Below, in pieces: positions 10,981 through 20,026 of a stretch of DNA of 52,782 bases; the stretch's first letter is position 1, and the number at the start of each line of letters is the position of its first letter. Position numbers and translations under genes: made by a program. The stretch spans positions 1-52,782 of the forward strand of contig JAGWXX010000005.1 in the NCBI GenBank assembly GCA_018969685.1. The letters are read 5' to 3'. Source of the stretch: Acidobacteriota bacterium. GTDB lineage: Bacteria; Actinomycetota; Acidimicrobiia; Acidimicrobiales; Ilumatobacteraceae. Under the pieces are notes generated by a model. The model had not been told where the DNA came from and did no database searches. It saw only the letters and a program-made list of their open reading frames with translations.

Positions 10981-11508
10981 TCAGCCGGACCGCTCGAGGT
11001 CGCGCAGGAGCCGGATCATCGCGGCGACCGACTCGTAGCGCCACCGGCGCACGAGGTCGGCGGCGGCTCCGGCTCGGTCGGACCCGCGGGACCTGAGCGA
11101 CGCCGCGACCGGCTCGAAGCACCTGCGCTGTGCCGCGGCGAACCGCCGGTTCGCCATGCCACGGCGGGACCGCAGCGCGAACTTCGCGAGCAGCTCGAGA
11201 CGCGCGTCGCGGGGGTGGGGCACGGTGGACTCCAGCCACCCGCGGGCAGCGGCGCGCCCCGCAGAGGTCGTGCGCCACACCGTGCGCGGCGCCCCGCGAT
11301 CGCCGGGTTCGGTCCGGTCGGGCGCGAGGAGCCCCTCGGCGTGCAGCCGGTCGATCGCGCGGTAGACGAGCGGCCGGTGGACGGTGATCGCCATCGACAG
11401 GGCGTCGTCATCGGCGATCGCCGTGGCGACGCCGAACCCGTGGCGCGGCTCTTCGTCGACGAGGACGAGGACCATTTGGTCGAGCAGCGAGAGGCCGTTT
11501 AGTCTCAT
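10981..11508 (-). CDS. PadR-family transcriptional regulator (candidate mod regulator)
   Basis: 175 residues. The N-terminal winged-helix domain is PadR-like: LLDQMVLVLVDEEPRHGFGV, then VYRAIDRLHAEGLL recognition and wing region and RTVWRTTSAGR. The C-terminal half is basic and helical, consistent with the PadR dimerisation domain. It is transcribed divergently from modABC, and its ATG lies inside the palindrome at 11500-11516. It may therefore control both itself and molybdate uptake in place of the missing ModE. That role is inference from position. Confidence 0.8.
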   Translation of the reverse strand: MRLNGLSLLDQMVLVLVDEEPRHGFGVATAIADDDALSMAITVHRPLVYRAIDRLHAEGLLAPDRTEPGDRGAPRTVWRTTSAGRAAARGWLESTVPHPRDARLELLAKFALRSRRGMANRRFAAAQRRCFEPVAASLRSRGSDRAGAAADLVRRWRYESVAAMIRLLRDLERSG

Positions 11509-11516
11509 TGAGACTA
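11500..11516. promoter_or_regulatory. 17-bp palindromic operator at padR/modA divergent starts
   Basis: TAGTCTCA-T-TGAGACTA is a perfect inverted repeat with 8-bp arms. On each strand it contains TAGTCT, a plausible -10 box. The padR start codon is in its centre (11506-11508) and the modA ATG begins on its last base (11516). A bound repressor would cover both promoters and both starts. Confidence 0.65.
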
Positions 11517-12328
11517 TGACGCTACATGCCCGATCATCCGCCCTGCGCGGTCGAGGGGTCGTGGTGGCGTTGTCGTTGCTGACGGCGATGGTGCCCGGGT
11601 CGTCCGTCCACGCGGCCCGTCCGTCGCCGCCCGTCGTGGATCGGGCGCTGCAGGGGACGGTGACGGTGTCCGCTGCGGCGTCCCTGACGGAAGCGCTCGA
11701 TTCGCTCGTGGCGGCCTTCAGGTCGGCGCATCCCCGCGTGCGGGTGCGCACCAACGTGGGGTCAACCTCCGCGCTCGTCGCGCAGATCGAGGCCGGCGCT
11801 CCCGCGGACGTCTTCGCCTCGGCCGATCTCGCGTCACAGGACCGCCTCGTCCAGTCGGGGCACGTGGTCGCCGCGCCGCGCATCTTCGCCCGCAACACGA
11901 TGCAGATCGCGGTCAAGCCCGGCAACCCGCTCGGCGTGCGCAGCCTCGCCGACCTGCCGAACCTCGGCACGGTCGCGCTCTGTGGACGCACGGTGCCGTG
12001 CGGCGCGTACGCAGCCGTGCTGCTCGCGCGGGCGAAGGTCGACCTGCCCGAGGGCATGGTGACGCGCGGCGCGGACGCCAAGGCCACGCTCGGCGCCGTG
12101 TCGGCCGGCGACGCCGACGCCGCAGTCGTCTACGCCACCGACGTGCGCGCGGCAGGACGGTCGGTGGCGGGAGTCGCCATCCCCCGAGGCTCGAACGTCG
12201 TGGCGGTGTACGGCATCTCGGTGCTGCGGGGCTCCCGGAACCGGGTGGCTGCGCAGGCCTTCGTCGACTTCGTGGTCTCGCCGTCGGGGCGGCGCATCCT
12301 TGCGTCGCACGGGTTCCTTGCGCCGTAG
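11516..12328 (+). CDS. modA: Molybdate ABC transporter substrate-binding protein
   Basis: 270 residues with a Sec-type signal peptide (hydrophobic VVVALSLLTAMV, likely cleavage after SVHA). The mature protein has ModA hallmarks: TVTVSAAASLTEAL near the start, GSTSALVAQIEAGAPADVFASAD, and the second-lobe segments ATLGAVSAGDADAAVVYATD and FVDFVVSPSGRRIL. It captures molybdate (or tungstate) outside the membrane for ModBC. The ATG at 11516 sits at the edge of the operator. It overlaps the start of modB. It likely supplies molybdenum for the formate dehydrogenase in this window. Confidence 0.93.
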   Translation: MTLHARSSALRGRGVVVALSLLTAMVPGSSVHAARPSPPVVDRALQGTVTVSAAASLTEALDSLVAAFRSAHPRVRVRTNVGSTSALVAQIEAGAPADVFASADLASQDRLVQSGHVVAAPRIFARNTMQIAVKPGNPLGVRSLADLPNLGTVALCGRTVPCGAYAAVLLARAKVDLPEGMVTRGADAKATLGAVSAGDADAAVVYATDVRAAGRSVAGVAIPRGSNVVAVYGISVLRGSRNRVAAQAFVDFVVSPSGRRILASHGFLAP

Positions 12329-13121
12329 TCCGCGCGTCCCCGCCCGCGCCGCGGCACTTGCCGTCGCGGCGTCGTGTGCGACGGCGTTCATCGCGCTGCC
12401 GGTCGTCGGCGTGCTCGTCCGCACGCCGTGGTCGCGGTTCCTCGATGACGTCTCGTCGCCCGAGGCGCGCAGCGCGATCGGGCTCTCGCTGGCGACGAGC
12501 CTCGCATCGGCCGCCCTCGCGGTGGCGCTCGGGCTTCCGCTCGCCTGGGTGCTCGCCCGCCGCGACTTCCCCGGCCGCCGGCTCGTGCGCGCGGTCGTCG
12601 CGGTGCCGATGGTGCTGCCGCCGGTGGTCGCGGGCGTCGCGCTGCTGGGCACGTTCGGGCGCACCAACGGCGTCGTCGGCCGCGCGCTCTTCGACGCCAC
12701 GGGCGTCCAGCTCACGTTCTCGCCGCTGGGCGTCGTGGTGGCGCAGTGCTTCGTGGCAATGCCGTTCTTCGTGCTCTCGGCCGAGGCGGGGATCGGGCAG
12801 GTCGACGGCCGGTACGAGGACGTCGCCGCGACGCTCGGTGCGCGGCCCGGCTACGTGGCCCGCGCAGTGGTGCTGCGGCTCGCCGCGCCGGCGGTCGCGG
12901 CGGGTGCGGTGCTCGCGTGGGCACGGGCCCTCGGCGAGTTCGGCGCGACCATCACCTTCGCCGGCAACGTGGAGGGCCGCACGCAGACGCTGCCCCTCGC
13001 GGTCTACCTGCTGCTCGAGCGCAACGAGGGGGCCGCGTACGCGCTGAGCGCCGTGCTCGTGGGCGTCGCCGTCGCCGTGCTCGTGCTGCTGCGGGGCCGG
13101 TGGCTGGGGGTGCGGCGGTGA
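12300..13121 (+). CDS. modB: Molybdate ABC transporter permease
   Basis: 273 residues with about six membrane helices. The permease EAA loop is seen as EDVAATLGARPGYVARAVVL followed by LGEFGATI, typical of ModB/CysT proteins. The start is ambiguous: TTG at 12300 or TTG at 12318, both overlapping the modA 3' end. The shorter version begins LRRSPRV and still keeps all helices. The gene overlaps modC by 4 nt (GTGA). Confidence 0.93.
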   Translation: MRRTGSLRRSPRVPARAAALAVAASCATAFIALPVVGVLVRTPWSRFLDDVSSPEARSAIGLSLATSLASAALAVALGLPLAWVLARRDFPGRRLVRAVVAVPMVLPPVVAGVALLGTFGRTNGVVGRALFDATGVQLTFSPLGVVVAQCFVAMPFFVLSAEAGIGQVDGRYEDVAATLGARPGYVARAVVLRLAAPAVAAGAVLAWARALGEFGATITFAGNVEGRTQTLPLAVYLLLERNEGAAYALSAVLVGVAVAVLVLLRGRWLGVRR

Positions 13122-13789
13122 CGCTGCAGGTGGGCGGACCGGTCGTTCGCGGGGGCTTCGTGCTCGACGTGGACGTGCTCGTCGGTGCACGGGCGGTCGC
13201 GGTCACCGGCGACAACGGCACCGGCAAGACGACGCTGCTGCGCGCGGTGGCGGGGCTCGAGCGGCTGCAATCCGGGCGGATGGCGCTGGGAGAGACGGTG
13301 CTCGACGAGCCCTCGTCGCGCTCGTTCGTCCCGCCCCGGTCTCGTGGGGCGTCGATGATCTTCCAGGACGCGCTGCTGCTGCCGTTCCTCAGCGCGCTCG
13401 ACAACGTGGCGTTCCCGCTCCGGCGTGCGGGACAGCACGCCGGGCCGGCGCGCGCCGCCGCCGCCGCGGCCCTGGAGCGGCTCGGTGCGGGGCACCTCGG
13501 CCCGCGCGATCCCTCGACGCTGTCGGGCGGGGAGGCCCGCCGGGTGGCGCTGGCGCGCGCGCTCGTGCGCGAACCGGCGGTCGTGCTGCTCGACGAGCCG
13601 TTCACCGCGCTCGACCGGCGCAGCAGGACCGAGTTTCGCTCGCTCGTGGCCGACGCGCTCCGGGCGCTGTCCGTGCCGGCGCTGGTGGTCACCCACGACG
13701 ACGCGGACGTCGAGGCGCTGTGCCTCGGCGAGATCCGCGTGGTGCGCACCTCCGAGGGGCGCTCGGTCGCGGCAACGACCGTCGCGTGA
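13118..13789 (+). CDS. modC: Molybdate ABC transporter ATPase, short form
   Basis: 223 residues. Walker A GDNGTGKTT (31-39), Q-loop FQDALLLP, signature LSGGEARRVAL (from 135), Walker B VVLLDEP (Asp159) and the switch His in VVTHDD. The C-terminal TOBE/MOP molybdate-sensing domain found in many ModC proteins is absent; the protein ends soon after the ATPase domain. The GTG start overlaps the modB stop. It powers molybdate uptake with ModAB. Confidence 0.92.
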   Translation: MTLQVGGPVVRGGFVLDVDVLVGARAVAVTGDNGTGKTTLLRAVAGLERLQSGRMALGETVLDEPSSRSFVPPRSRGASMIFQDALLLPFLSALDNVAFPLRRAGQHAGPARAAAAAALERLGAGHLGPRDPSTLSGGEARRVALARALVREPAVVLLDEPFTALDRRSRTEFRSLVADALRALSVPALVVTHDDADVEALCLGEIRVVRTSEGRSVAATTVA

Positions 13790-13825
13790 CGGGTCCGGTC
13801 GCCCGGCCCGCCGCCGTCCGACTGG

Positions 13826-14953
13826 CTACGAGAACGTGGCCTGGCTGCTGGCGGTGGCCCGCAGCACGTCCTCGTCGAGGTCGAACCCCAGCCCCGGACG
13901 GTCGGACAGGGTGATCCACCCCTCGCCGTCGACCTCGATGGTCTCCGTCATCGGGTAGTCGCGGCGCGCCGTGGTCCACTCCGGCGGGTCGAACGGGAAC
14001 TCGATGAACGGCGCCGACGCCGCACCCGCGGTGAGGTGCAGGTTGGCCATCACGCCGATGCCGTTGCCCCAGGTGTGCGGGGTGAAGATCCTCCCGGCGG
14101 CCTCGACCTGCGCGGCCAGCACGGCGAGCCCGGTGATGCCCTGCGTGCACACCACGTCGGGCTGGAACACGTCGAAGCAGCCGCGGTCCAGCAGCTCGCG
14201 GAACTCGTACGGCTCGCGGGTCAGCTCGCCGCCCGCGATGCGCACCGACGTGCGCCGGCGCAGCTCGGCGAGCCCCTCGTAGTCGCCGCGGTGCAGCGGC
14301 TCCTCCATCCAGTAGACCCGGTGCTCCTCGAGCACTGCGGCGACGGCGGTGGCATGGTCGACCGTCCACGGCGCGGCGACGTCCCACGGCATGCGCCAGC
14401 CCTGGTTGCAGTCGACCATCAGCTCGAGCCGGTCGCCGAGCGCGTCGCGGATGGCCTTCACCACGGCGAGGTCGTCGTCGAGTTGGGGACGGCCGAAGCG
14501 CACCTTCAGCGCGGGGAAGCCGAGGTCGGCGGTGCGCCGGGCGACCTCGACCATGTCCGCAACGGGGCGGTGGACGCCGGAGGAGGCGTACGCGCGGATC
14601 CGGTTGGAGCGCCCGCCGACCATCTTCCACACGGGTTCCCCGGTGATCTTGCCGGCGAGGTCCCACAGCGCGACGTCGAGCGGCCACGGCCGGCCCGCAT
14701 GGAACTCGATGTTGGACAGCACCGCGGCGTTCCGTTCGAAGTCGAGCGGGTCGGCGCCGATGAAGTGCCGCTCGTAGTCGGCGAACCCGTACATCGCGTC
14801 GCCCGACCCCACGCCGGTGCGCCCGGCGTCGTCCGTCACGCGGACGATCGTGGCGGGGAAGTGCGTGCGGGGACGGGTGTCCCACGACGCCGGAAACGGC
14901 GGATCGAGCGGCAGCCGGTGGTGCGAGACCTCGATGCGGACGACCGACGCCAC
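13826..14953 (-). CDS. Mandelate racemase/muconate lactonizing (enolase) superfamily enzyme
   Basis: 375 residues, complete N-terminal capping domain and barrel. Likely metal ligands are Asp in MVDCNQGW, Glu in WMEEPLH and Glu in AGGELT. A Lys in ALKVRFGR (second strand) and a His in TPHTWGN (seventh strand, with Asp of QPDVV) form the mandelate-racemase-type Lys/His pair. Such enzymes abstract a proton next to a carboxylate: sugar-acid dehydratases or racemases. It is the last gene of an operon with an MttB-family gene and a dimethylglycine-dehydrogenase-like gene (4-nt gap), so a carboxylate released from an N-methylated compound is a possible substrate. The exact reaction is unknown. Confidence 0.85.
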   Translation of the reverse strand: MASVVRIEVSHHRLPLDPPFPASWDTRPRTHFPATIVRVTDDAGRTGVGSGDAMYGFADYERHFIGADPLDFERNAAVLSNIEFHAGRPWPLDVALWDLAGKITGEPVWKMVGGRSNRIRAYASSGVHRPVADMVEVARRTADLGFPALKVRFGRPQLDDDLAVVKAIRDALGDRLELMVDCNQGWRMPWDVAAPWTVDHATAVAAVLEEHRVYWMEEPLHRGDYEGLAELRRRTSVRIAGGELTREPYEFRELLDRGCFDVFQPDVVCTQGITGLAVLAAQVEAAGRIFTPHTWGNGIGVMANLHLTAGAASAPFIEFPFDPPEWTTARRDYPMTETIEVDGEGWITLSDRPGLGFDLDEDVLRATASSQATFS

Positions 14954-14957
14954 GGCG

Positions 14958-17399
14958 TCAGGCCCGCATGCGCGAGCCGCTCGGGTCGAGCACGGGCTCG
15001 TGCACGATCCGGGCGGGACGGCGGCGGCCGATGATCTCGATCTCGAAGCCGTCGGTCAGCTGCGCCAGCTCCGCGGGCACGTAGCCCAGGGCCAGCGACA
15101 CCTTGGAGTAGTGGGCGTAGCCGCCGGACGTCACCCAGCCGACGACCTTGCCGTCGTGCCAGACCGGCTCGTCGCCGATGACGTCTGCGGGCGCCTGGGG
15201 ATCGGGCTCGACGACGAAGGTGACGAGCCGGCGCTTGGGGCCGCCCGACGCCTTTTCGGCCTCGACGGCCTCGCGGCCGATGAAGTCGTGGTCGAACTTG
15301 AGCGACCGGTCCATCGCGGCCTCGAGCGGGGTGTAGATCGGGCGGTACTCGCGGAACCAGGTGCCGAAGCTCTTCTCGAGGCGCATGGTGATGAGCGCGC
15401 GGAAGCCGAACAGCCCCATGTCGAACTCGCGGCCTGCGTCCCAGATCAGGTCGAACAGGTAGCGCTGGTGTTCGGGCGCCATCCACATCTCGTAGCCGAG
15501 GTCGCCCGTGTAGGTCATTCGCGACAGCCACACCGGCGCCATGCCGATGTTGGCTCGGCGGAACGCCATGAACGGGAAGTCCTTCGTCGCGAGCGAGGTG
15601 TCGGTGAGCTTCTGCAGCACGTCGCGCGACCGGGGGCCCGCGACGGTGAGTCCGACCATCGACAGCGAGAGGTTCTCGAAGCGGATCGGGCTGCCCGCGG
15701 GCAGGTGGTCGAGGAACCACCGCGGGTGGTGCACCTCGGCCGCCTGCGAGCCGAACAGGTGGAACTCCTCCTCGCCGACGCGCGACACCGAGAATTCGCC
15801 GACGATGCGCCCCTGCGGGTTGAGCATGGCGGTCAGGACGGTGCGGTTCATCGCGGGCAGCGAGTTCGTGAAGAGGCGGCTCAGCCACTCCGACGATCCC
15901 TTGCCGCTCACCTTGTACTTGGCGAAGTTCGAGGCCTCGGAGAAGCCGACGCGCTCGCGCACCGCGCGGCTCTCCTCGGCGACGACCGGGAAGGCGTTCG
16001 ACCGGTAGAACGTGACGTCCTCGACGGGCGCCTTGCCCTTCTCCTGGAACCACAGCGGGTGCTCGAGGCCGAACCCCGCGCCCCACACCGCGTTGTGCTC
16101 GGTGAGGCGGTCGTAGATCGGCGTCGTGAGCAGCGGGCGCGCCGCCGGCAGCTCCTCGTTCGGGAAGGTGATCCGGAAGCGCCGCGAGTAGTTCTCCCGC
16201 ACCTTCGCGTTCGTGTAGGCGAGCGTCGCGTAGTCGCCGTAGCGCGCCACGTCCATCGCCCAGATGTCCGCACCGGGGTCGCCGTGCACCATCCAGTTGG
16301 CGAGCGACAGGCCGACGCCGCCGCCCTGCGACAGTCCGGCCATGACGGCGCAGGCCGACCACATGCCGCGCATGCCCTTGATGGGGCCGACCAGCGGGTT
16401 GCCGTCGGGGCTGAAGGTGAACGGACCGTTGACGAACTTCTTGATGCCCGCGCGCCCCACGGCGGGGAAGTGGGCGAAGCCGCGCTCGAGCTCGTTCGCG
16501 ATGCGGTCGAGGTCGTGCGGGAGCAGCTGGAACACGAAGTCCCACGGCGTCTCCTTGGGCGCCCACGGGCGGTTGTCCTGCTCGTAGGTGCCGAGGAGGA
16601 TGCTCTGGCCCTCCTGCCGGGCGTAGATCTCGCCGGCGAAGTCGATCATGTGCGGCAGCTCGCGGCCGTGCTTCTCGTTGTACTCGATGACCTCGGGCAT
16701 GGGCTCGGTCATCAGGTAGTGGTGCTCCATCGCGAGCACCGGCAGCTCGAGGCCCGCCATGCGGCCGACCTCGCGCGCCCACAGGCCGCCCGCATTGACG
16801 ACGTGCTGCGCGTGGATGACGTGGTCCTTGTCGGTGACGACGTCCCACGTGCCGTCCTGGCGCTGGTTGAGGCCCGTGACCCACGTGTCGGTGTAGACCT
16901 CGGCGCCGCGGTTGCGCGCGCAGATCGCGTAGGCGTGGGTGACGCCGTACGGGTCGACGCTGCCCTCGTCCTCGTCCCAGAGGGCGCCGACGAAGAACTT
17001 CTCCTCGAGCAGGGGGTTGAGCTCCTTGGCCTCCTTCATGGAGATGATCTCCATGTGCATGCCGAGGTAGCGGCCGCGGGCCTGCGCCATGCGCAGCCAG
17101 TCGAGGCGCTCGGGCGTGTCGGCGAGCTGGAGCCCGCCGGGCAGGTGGATGCCGCAGTTCTGGCCGGACTCCTTCTCGATCTCGCGGTACAGGTTGACGG
17201 TGTACTGCTGCAGGCGGGCCACGTTGGGGTCGCCGTTGAGCGTGTGCATGCCTCCGGCGGCGTGCCACGTCGAGCCGGCCGTGAGCTGCTTGCGCTCGAC
17301 GAGCACGACGTCGGTCCACCCCTCCTTCGTGAGGTGGTAGAGCACCGACGCCCCGACCACTCCTCCTCCGATGACGACGACCTGCGCGGACGATTTCAT
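14958..17399 (-). CDS. Dimethylglycine-dehydrogenase-like FAD oxidoreductase/GcvT fusion (1)
   Basis: 813 residues. N-terminal DAO-type FAD domain: GGGVVG at 11-16, then [10 protein letters not shown], where His46 matches the residue that carries covalent FAD in dimethylglycine/sarcosine dehydrogenases. From about residue 430 the protein is GcvT-like (FAO middle domain, folate-binding domain with [10 protein letters not shown], and a C-terminal barrel with [16 protein letters not shown]). Such enzymes oxidise an N-methyl group and pass the carbon to THF as methylene-THF, with electrons going to ETF. It lies 37 nt after an MttB-family gene and 4 nt before an enolase-superfamily gene. Dimethylglycine or sarcosine is the best guess; another methylated amino acid is possible. 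Confidence 0.88.
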   Translation of the reverse strand: MKSSAQVVVIGGGVVGASVLYHLTKEGWTDVVLVERKQLTAGSTWHAAGGMHTLNGDPNVARLQQYTVNLYREIEKESGQNCGIHLPGGLQLADTPERLDWLRMAQARGRYLGMHMEIISMKEAKELNPLLEEKFFVGALWDEDEGSVDPYGVTHAYAICARNRGAEVYTDTWVTGLNQRQDGTWDVVTDKDHVIHAQHVVNAGGLWAREVGRMAGLELPVLAMEHHYLMTEPMPEVIEYNEKHGRELPHMIDFAGEIYARQEGQSILLGTYEQDNRPWAPKETPWDFVFQLLPHDLDRIANELERGFAHFPAVGRAGIKKFVNGPFTFSPDGNPLVGPIKGMRGMWSACAVMAGLSQGGGVGLSLANWMVHGDPGADIWAMDVARYGDYATLAYTNAKVRENYSRRFRITFPNEELPAARPLLTTPIYDRLTEHNAVWGAGFGLEHPLWFQEKGKAPVEDVTFYRSNAFPVVAEESRAVRERVGFSEASNFAKYKVSGKGSSEWLSRLFTNSLPAMNRTVLTAMLNPQGRIVGEFSVSRVGEEEFHLFGSQAAEVHHPRWFLDHLPAGSPIRFENLSLSMVGLTVAGPRSRDVLQKLTDTSLATKDFPFMAFRRANIGMAPVWLSRMTYTGDLGYEMWMAPEHQRYLFDLIWDAGREFDMGLFGFRALITMRLEKSFGTWFREYRPIYTPLEAAMDRSLKFDHDFIGREAVEAEKASGGPKRRLVTFVVEPDPQAPADVIGDEPVWHDGKVVGWVTSGGYAHYSKVSLALGYVPAELAQLTDGFEIEIIGRRRPARIVHEPVLDPSGSRMRA

Positions 17400-17436
17400 G
17401 GTGTGTGGTGTCCCCCTGTGTGTCCTGTCCTGGAAC

Positions 17437-18984
17437 CTAGAAGTCGGTCTTCACGCCGCCCTCGGCGACGCGCCGCCGGGTGAAGTCCTCGAGCTCGGCG
17501 CGCACGGCGGAGTCCATCTCCGGCGCCTGGTACTCGGCGAGGAAGGCCTCGGCCAATTCGCGCGCGCGGCGGTCGGCGGTCGGACTGCCGGCCTCGGCCC
17601 AGCTCTCGAAGTTGCGCCAGTCGGAGATCAGCGGCTTGTAGAACGCGGTGCGGAACCGGTCCTGGGTGTGCTGCACGCCGAAGAAGTGGCCGCCGGGTCC
17701 GACCTCGCCGATCGCCTCGTGGGCGAGCGTCTCGGCGTCGACGACGATCGGCTCGAGGTACTCCGCCACCATCGCCATCAGGTCGCAGTCGAGGACGAAC
17801 TTCGCGAGCGAGGCGTGCAGCCCGCCCTCCATCCATCCGGCCCCGTGCATGAGGAAGTTCACGCCGCCCTGGACGGCGCCCCACAGGGAGAACACGCTCT
17901 CGTAGGCGGCCTGCGCGTCCAGCGCGTTGGCGGCGCACACGTTGCTCGAGCGGTAGGGCACGCCGTAGCGGCGGGCCAGCTGGCCGCCCGCCATGGCGGT
18001 GCGCATGTACTCGGGGGTGCCGAACGCCGGGGCGCCGGACTGCATGTCGACGTTCGAGGTGAAGCCGCCGTACGCGACCGGCGCGCCGGGCCTGACCACC
18101 TGGGTGAAGACCATGCCCGCGAGCGCCTCGGCGTTCTGCAGCGACAGCGCGCCCGCGAGCGTGACCGGGGCCATCGCGCCGGCCAGCGTGAACGGCGTGA
18201 TGATCACGAGCTGTCCGTGCTTGGAGTACTCCATGATGCCCTGCAGCATGGGGATGTCGAGGCGCAGCGGGCTGGACGAGTTGATGATCGTGAACACCGA
18301 CGGCTCGTCGTCGATCTGCTCCTGCGTGCGGCCGCGGGCGATGCGCACCATCTCGAGCACGTCGATGTTGCGCTGGCGGCCGAGGCTGTAGCAGTGGATC
18401 GGCTTGTCGGTCATCGTCAGCATGTCGAGGGTGGTCTCGAGGTGGCGGATCGACGAGTGCAGGTCCACCGGCTCGACGGGGTAGCCGGCGACGAAGTGCA
18501 CGATGTTGAACATCTGCGTGAGCCGCAGCAGGTCGCGGAAGTTGTCGCGGGTGCCCGCGTGGCGCGTGCCGTCCAGCTCGACGAAGTTCGGGGGGCTGGC
18601 GACGCTGCCGAAGGCCATGGCACGGCCGCCGACCTGCAGCGAGTGCCCGGGGTTGCGCGAGTGCAGCGTGATCTGCGACGGGCAGGTGCGGATCGTCTCC
18701 ATGACGAACGCCGGGTCGAAGCGCACGCGGGCGCCGTCGATGCGCACGCCGTCCTTCGGGAGCATCGCGCGGGCGTCGGCCTCGAGGAAGTCGATGCCGT
18801 GGTCGGACAGCACGCGCAGCGACGCGAGGTGGATGGCCTCGACGTGGTCGTCCGACAGCACGCGCGTCGGCTCGTACGACATCTGCGGCTGGCGGAAGGG
18901 CTTCTGCTCGGGCAGCTTCGGGCGCCCGGCCCCCGAGCGGTCCCGACCCCTGCGTCGCGGTGCGGTCGGGTCGGGCTCGTTCAT
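17437..18984 (-). CDS. MttB-family (trimethylamine methyltransferase-like) corrinoid methyltransferase (1), non-pyrrolysine
   Basis: 515 residues. The family fold is clear: VLSDHGIDF near residue 60, GSVASPPNF, HFVAGYPVEPVD, the ITPFTLAGAMAPVT segment, QVVRPGAPVAYGGF, AYESVFSLWGAV and HGAGWMEGG. No in-frame amber codon occurs inside the gene, so this is not a pyrrolysine enzyme but belongs with glycine-betaine-type (MtgB-like) homologues that move a methyl from a quaternary amine to a corrinoid protein. It has no corrinoid protein beside it; the only one is at 37433. A -10-like box 7 nt upstream suggests a leaderless start. The exact substrate is unknown. Confidence 0.9.
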   Translation of the reverse strand: MNEPDPTAPRRRGRDRSGAGRPKLPEQKPFRQPQMSYEPTRVLSDDHVEAIHLASLRVLSDHGIDFLEADARAMLPKDGVRIDGARVRFDPAFVMETIRTCPSQITLHSRNPGHSLQVGGRAMAFGSVASPPNFVELDGTRHAGTRDNFRDLLRLTQMFNIVHFVAGYPVEPVDLHSSIRHLETTLDMLTMTDKPIHCYSLGRQRNIDVLEMVRIARGRTQEQIDDEPSVFTIINSSSPLRLDIPMLQGIMEYSKHGQLVIITPFTLAGAMAPVTLAGALSLQNAEALAGMVFTQVVRPGAPVAYGGFTSNVDMQSGAPAFGTPEYMRTAMAGGQLARRYGVPYRSSNVCAANALDAQAAYESVFSLWGAVQGGVNFLMHGAGWMEGGLHASLAKFVLDCDLMAMVAEYLEPIVVDAETLAHEAIGEVGPGGHFFGVQHTQDRFRTAFYKPLISDWRNFESWAEAGSPTADRRARELAEAFLAEYQAPEMDSAVRAELEDFTRRRVAEGGVKTDF

Positions 18985-18991
18985 TCGCCGT

Positions 18992-18997
18992 ACGGTA
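18992..18997 (-). promoter_or_regulatory. Putative -10 box (TACCGT), leaderless start of MttB operon
   Basis: On the minus strand TACCGT ends 7 nt before the ATG at 18984. No ribosome binding site is seen. It would drive mttB-like, DMGDH-like and enolase-superfamily genes. Confidence 0.4.
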
Positions 18998-19042
18998 GTG
19001 GGTGAAGGGACGGGACGGCCGTTCGAGCGCCCGGTGCGGGGC

Positions 19043-20026
19043 TCAGGCGCCGCGACGGCGGCGGATCTCCGCGGAGATCGCGGGCACCACCTTGTGCAGG
19101 TCGCCGATCACCGCGTACCCGGCCTTGGTGACGATGTTCGCGTCCTTGTCGGTGTTGATGGCGATGATGTTCTTGGACGCCATCGCGCCGACCCAGTGCT
19201 GGATCGCCCCCGAGATGCCGCAGGCGATGTAGACGTCCGGCGCGATGCGCGTGCCCGTCTGGCCCACCTGGTCGGCGTGGTTCCGCCACCCGTTGTTCGT
19301 CACTGCGCGCGAGCACCCGACGACGCCGCCGAGCAGCGACGCGAGCTCCTCGAGCGGCGCGAAGGCCTCGGCCGAACCGACGCCGCGGCCGCCGCTGACG
19401 ACGACCGGCGCGGTGGCGAGCGTGACGCCCGCCGTGCGCTCGACGCGGTCGCGCACGAACGAGTGCAGCACCGAGTCGGGGAGCGCGACGTCGTGGACCG
19501 TCGTCGCGTGCGCGACGGGGGCCTCGGACGGCTCGACCACGTGGTTGGCGAGCGTGACGAACCGGACGGCGGCGTCGACCTCGGCCTGCTCCATCAGCGA
19601 TCCGCCCCACCTCGCACGGACCACCTTCAGCGGACCGGATCCGTCGAAGGACTCGTCGAACTCGGTGCAGTTCATCGCGGCCGGAGCGTCGAGCCTCGCG
19701 GCAGCCTGGGCGACGACCTCGTGGCCGCGCTCGGTGCCGCACCCCAGCACGACTGCGGGGGAGAGCGCACGCACGACGGCCGCCAGGGCCTCGCCCCACG
19801 CCTCCGGCCCGTAGTCGACGAGCGCGGCGTGGTGCACCTGGTGGACCGTGGACGCGCCGTGCGCGGCGAGCACTCCCGCGAGCGCGTCGGCGCCTGCGCC
19901 GATCGTGACGGCGTGCAACTCGCCGCCGATCTGGCGCGCGAGGGCGCGACCCGCGGTCACGGCGCCGAGCGATGCAGGTGCAATCGTCCCGCGGTCGTGG
20001 TCGACGACGACGAGGACGGCGCTCAC
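19043..20026 (-). CDS. etfA: Electron transfer flavoprotein alpha subunit
   Basis: 327 residues. The C-terminal FAD-binding domain shows VVSGGRGVG, GCSRAVTNNGW, QVGQTG, YIACGISGAIQH and NTDKDAN. The N-terminal half is the ETF alpha/beta domain. It accepts electrons from the neighbouring DMGDH-like dehydrogenases and hands them to the respiratory chain through ETF:quinone oxidoreductase, which is not in the window. The GTG at 20026 overlaps the etfB stop (GTGA). Confidence 0.95.
   Translation of the reverse strand: MSAVLVVVDHDRGTIAPASLGAVTAGRALARQIGGELHAVTIGAGADALAGVLAAHGASTVHQVHHAALVDYGPEAWGEALAAVVRALSPAVVLGCGTERGHEVVAQAAARLDAPAAMNCTEFDESFDGSGPLKVVRARWGGSLMEQAEVDAAVRFVTLANHVVEPSEAPVAHATTVHDVALPDSVLHSFVRDRVERTAGVTLATAPVVVSGGRGVGSAEAFAPLEELASLLGGVVGCSRAVTNNGWRNHADQVGQTGTRIAPDVYIACGISGAIQHWVGAMASKNIIAINTDKDANIVTKAGYAVIGDLHKVVPAISAEIRRRRGA

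Noticed and set aside
13826-14953. 4-hydroxyproline betaine epimerase identity for the enolase-superfamily gene
   Set aside because: That enzyme uses Lys on both sides of the barrel; here the second side appears to be His/Asp, so I left the substrate open.
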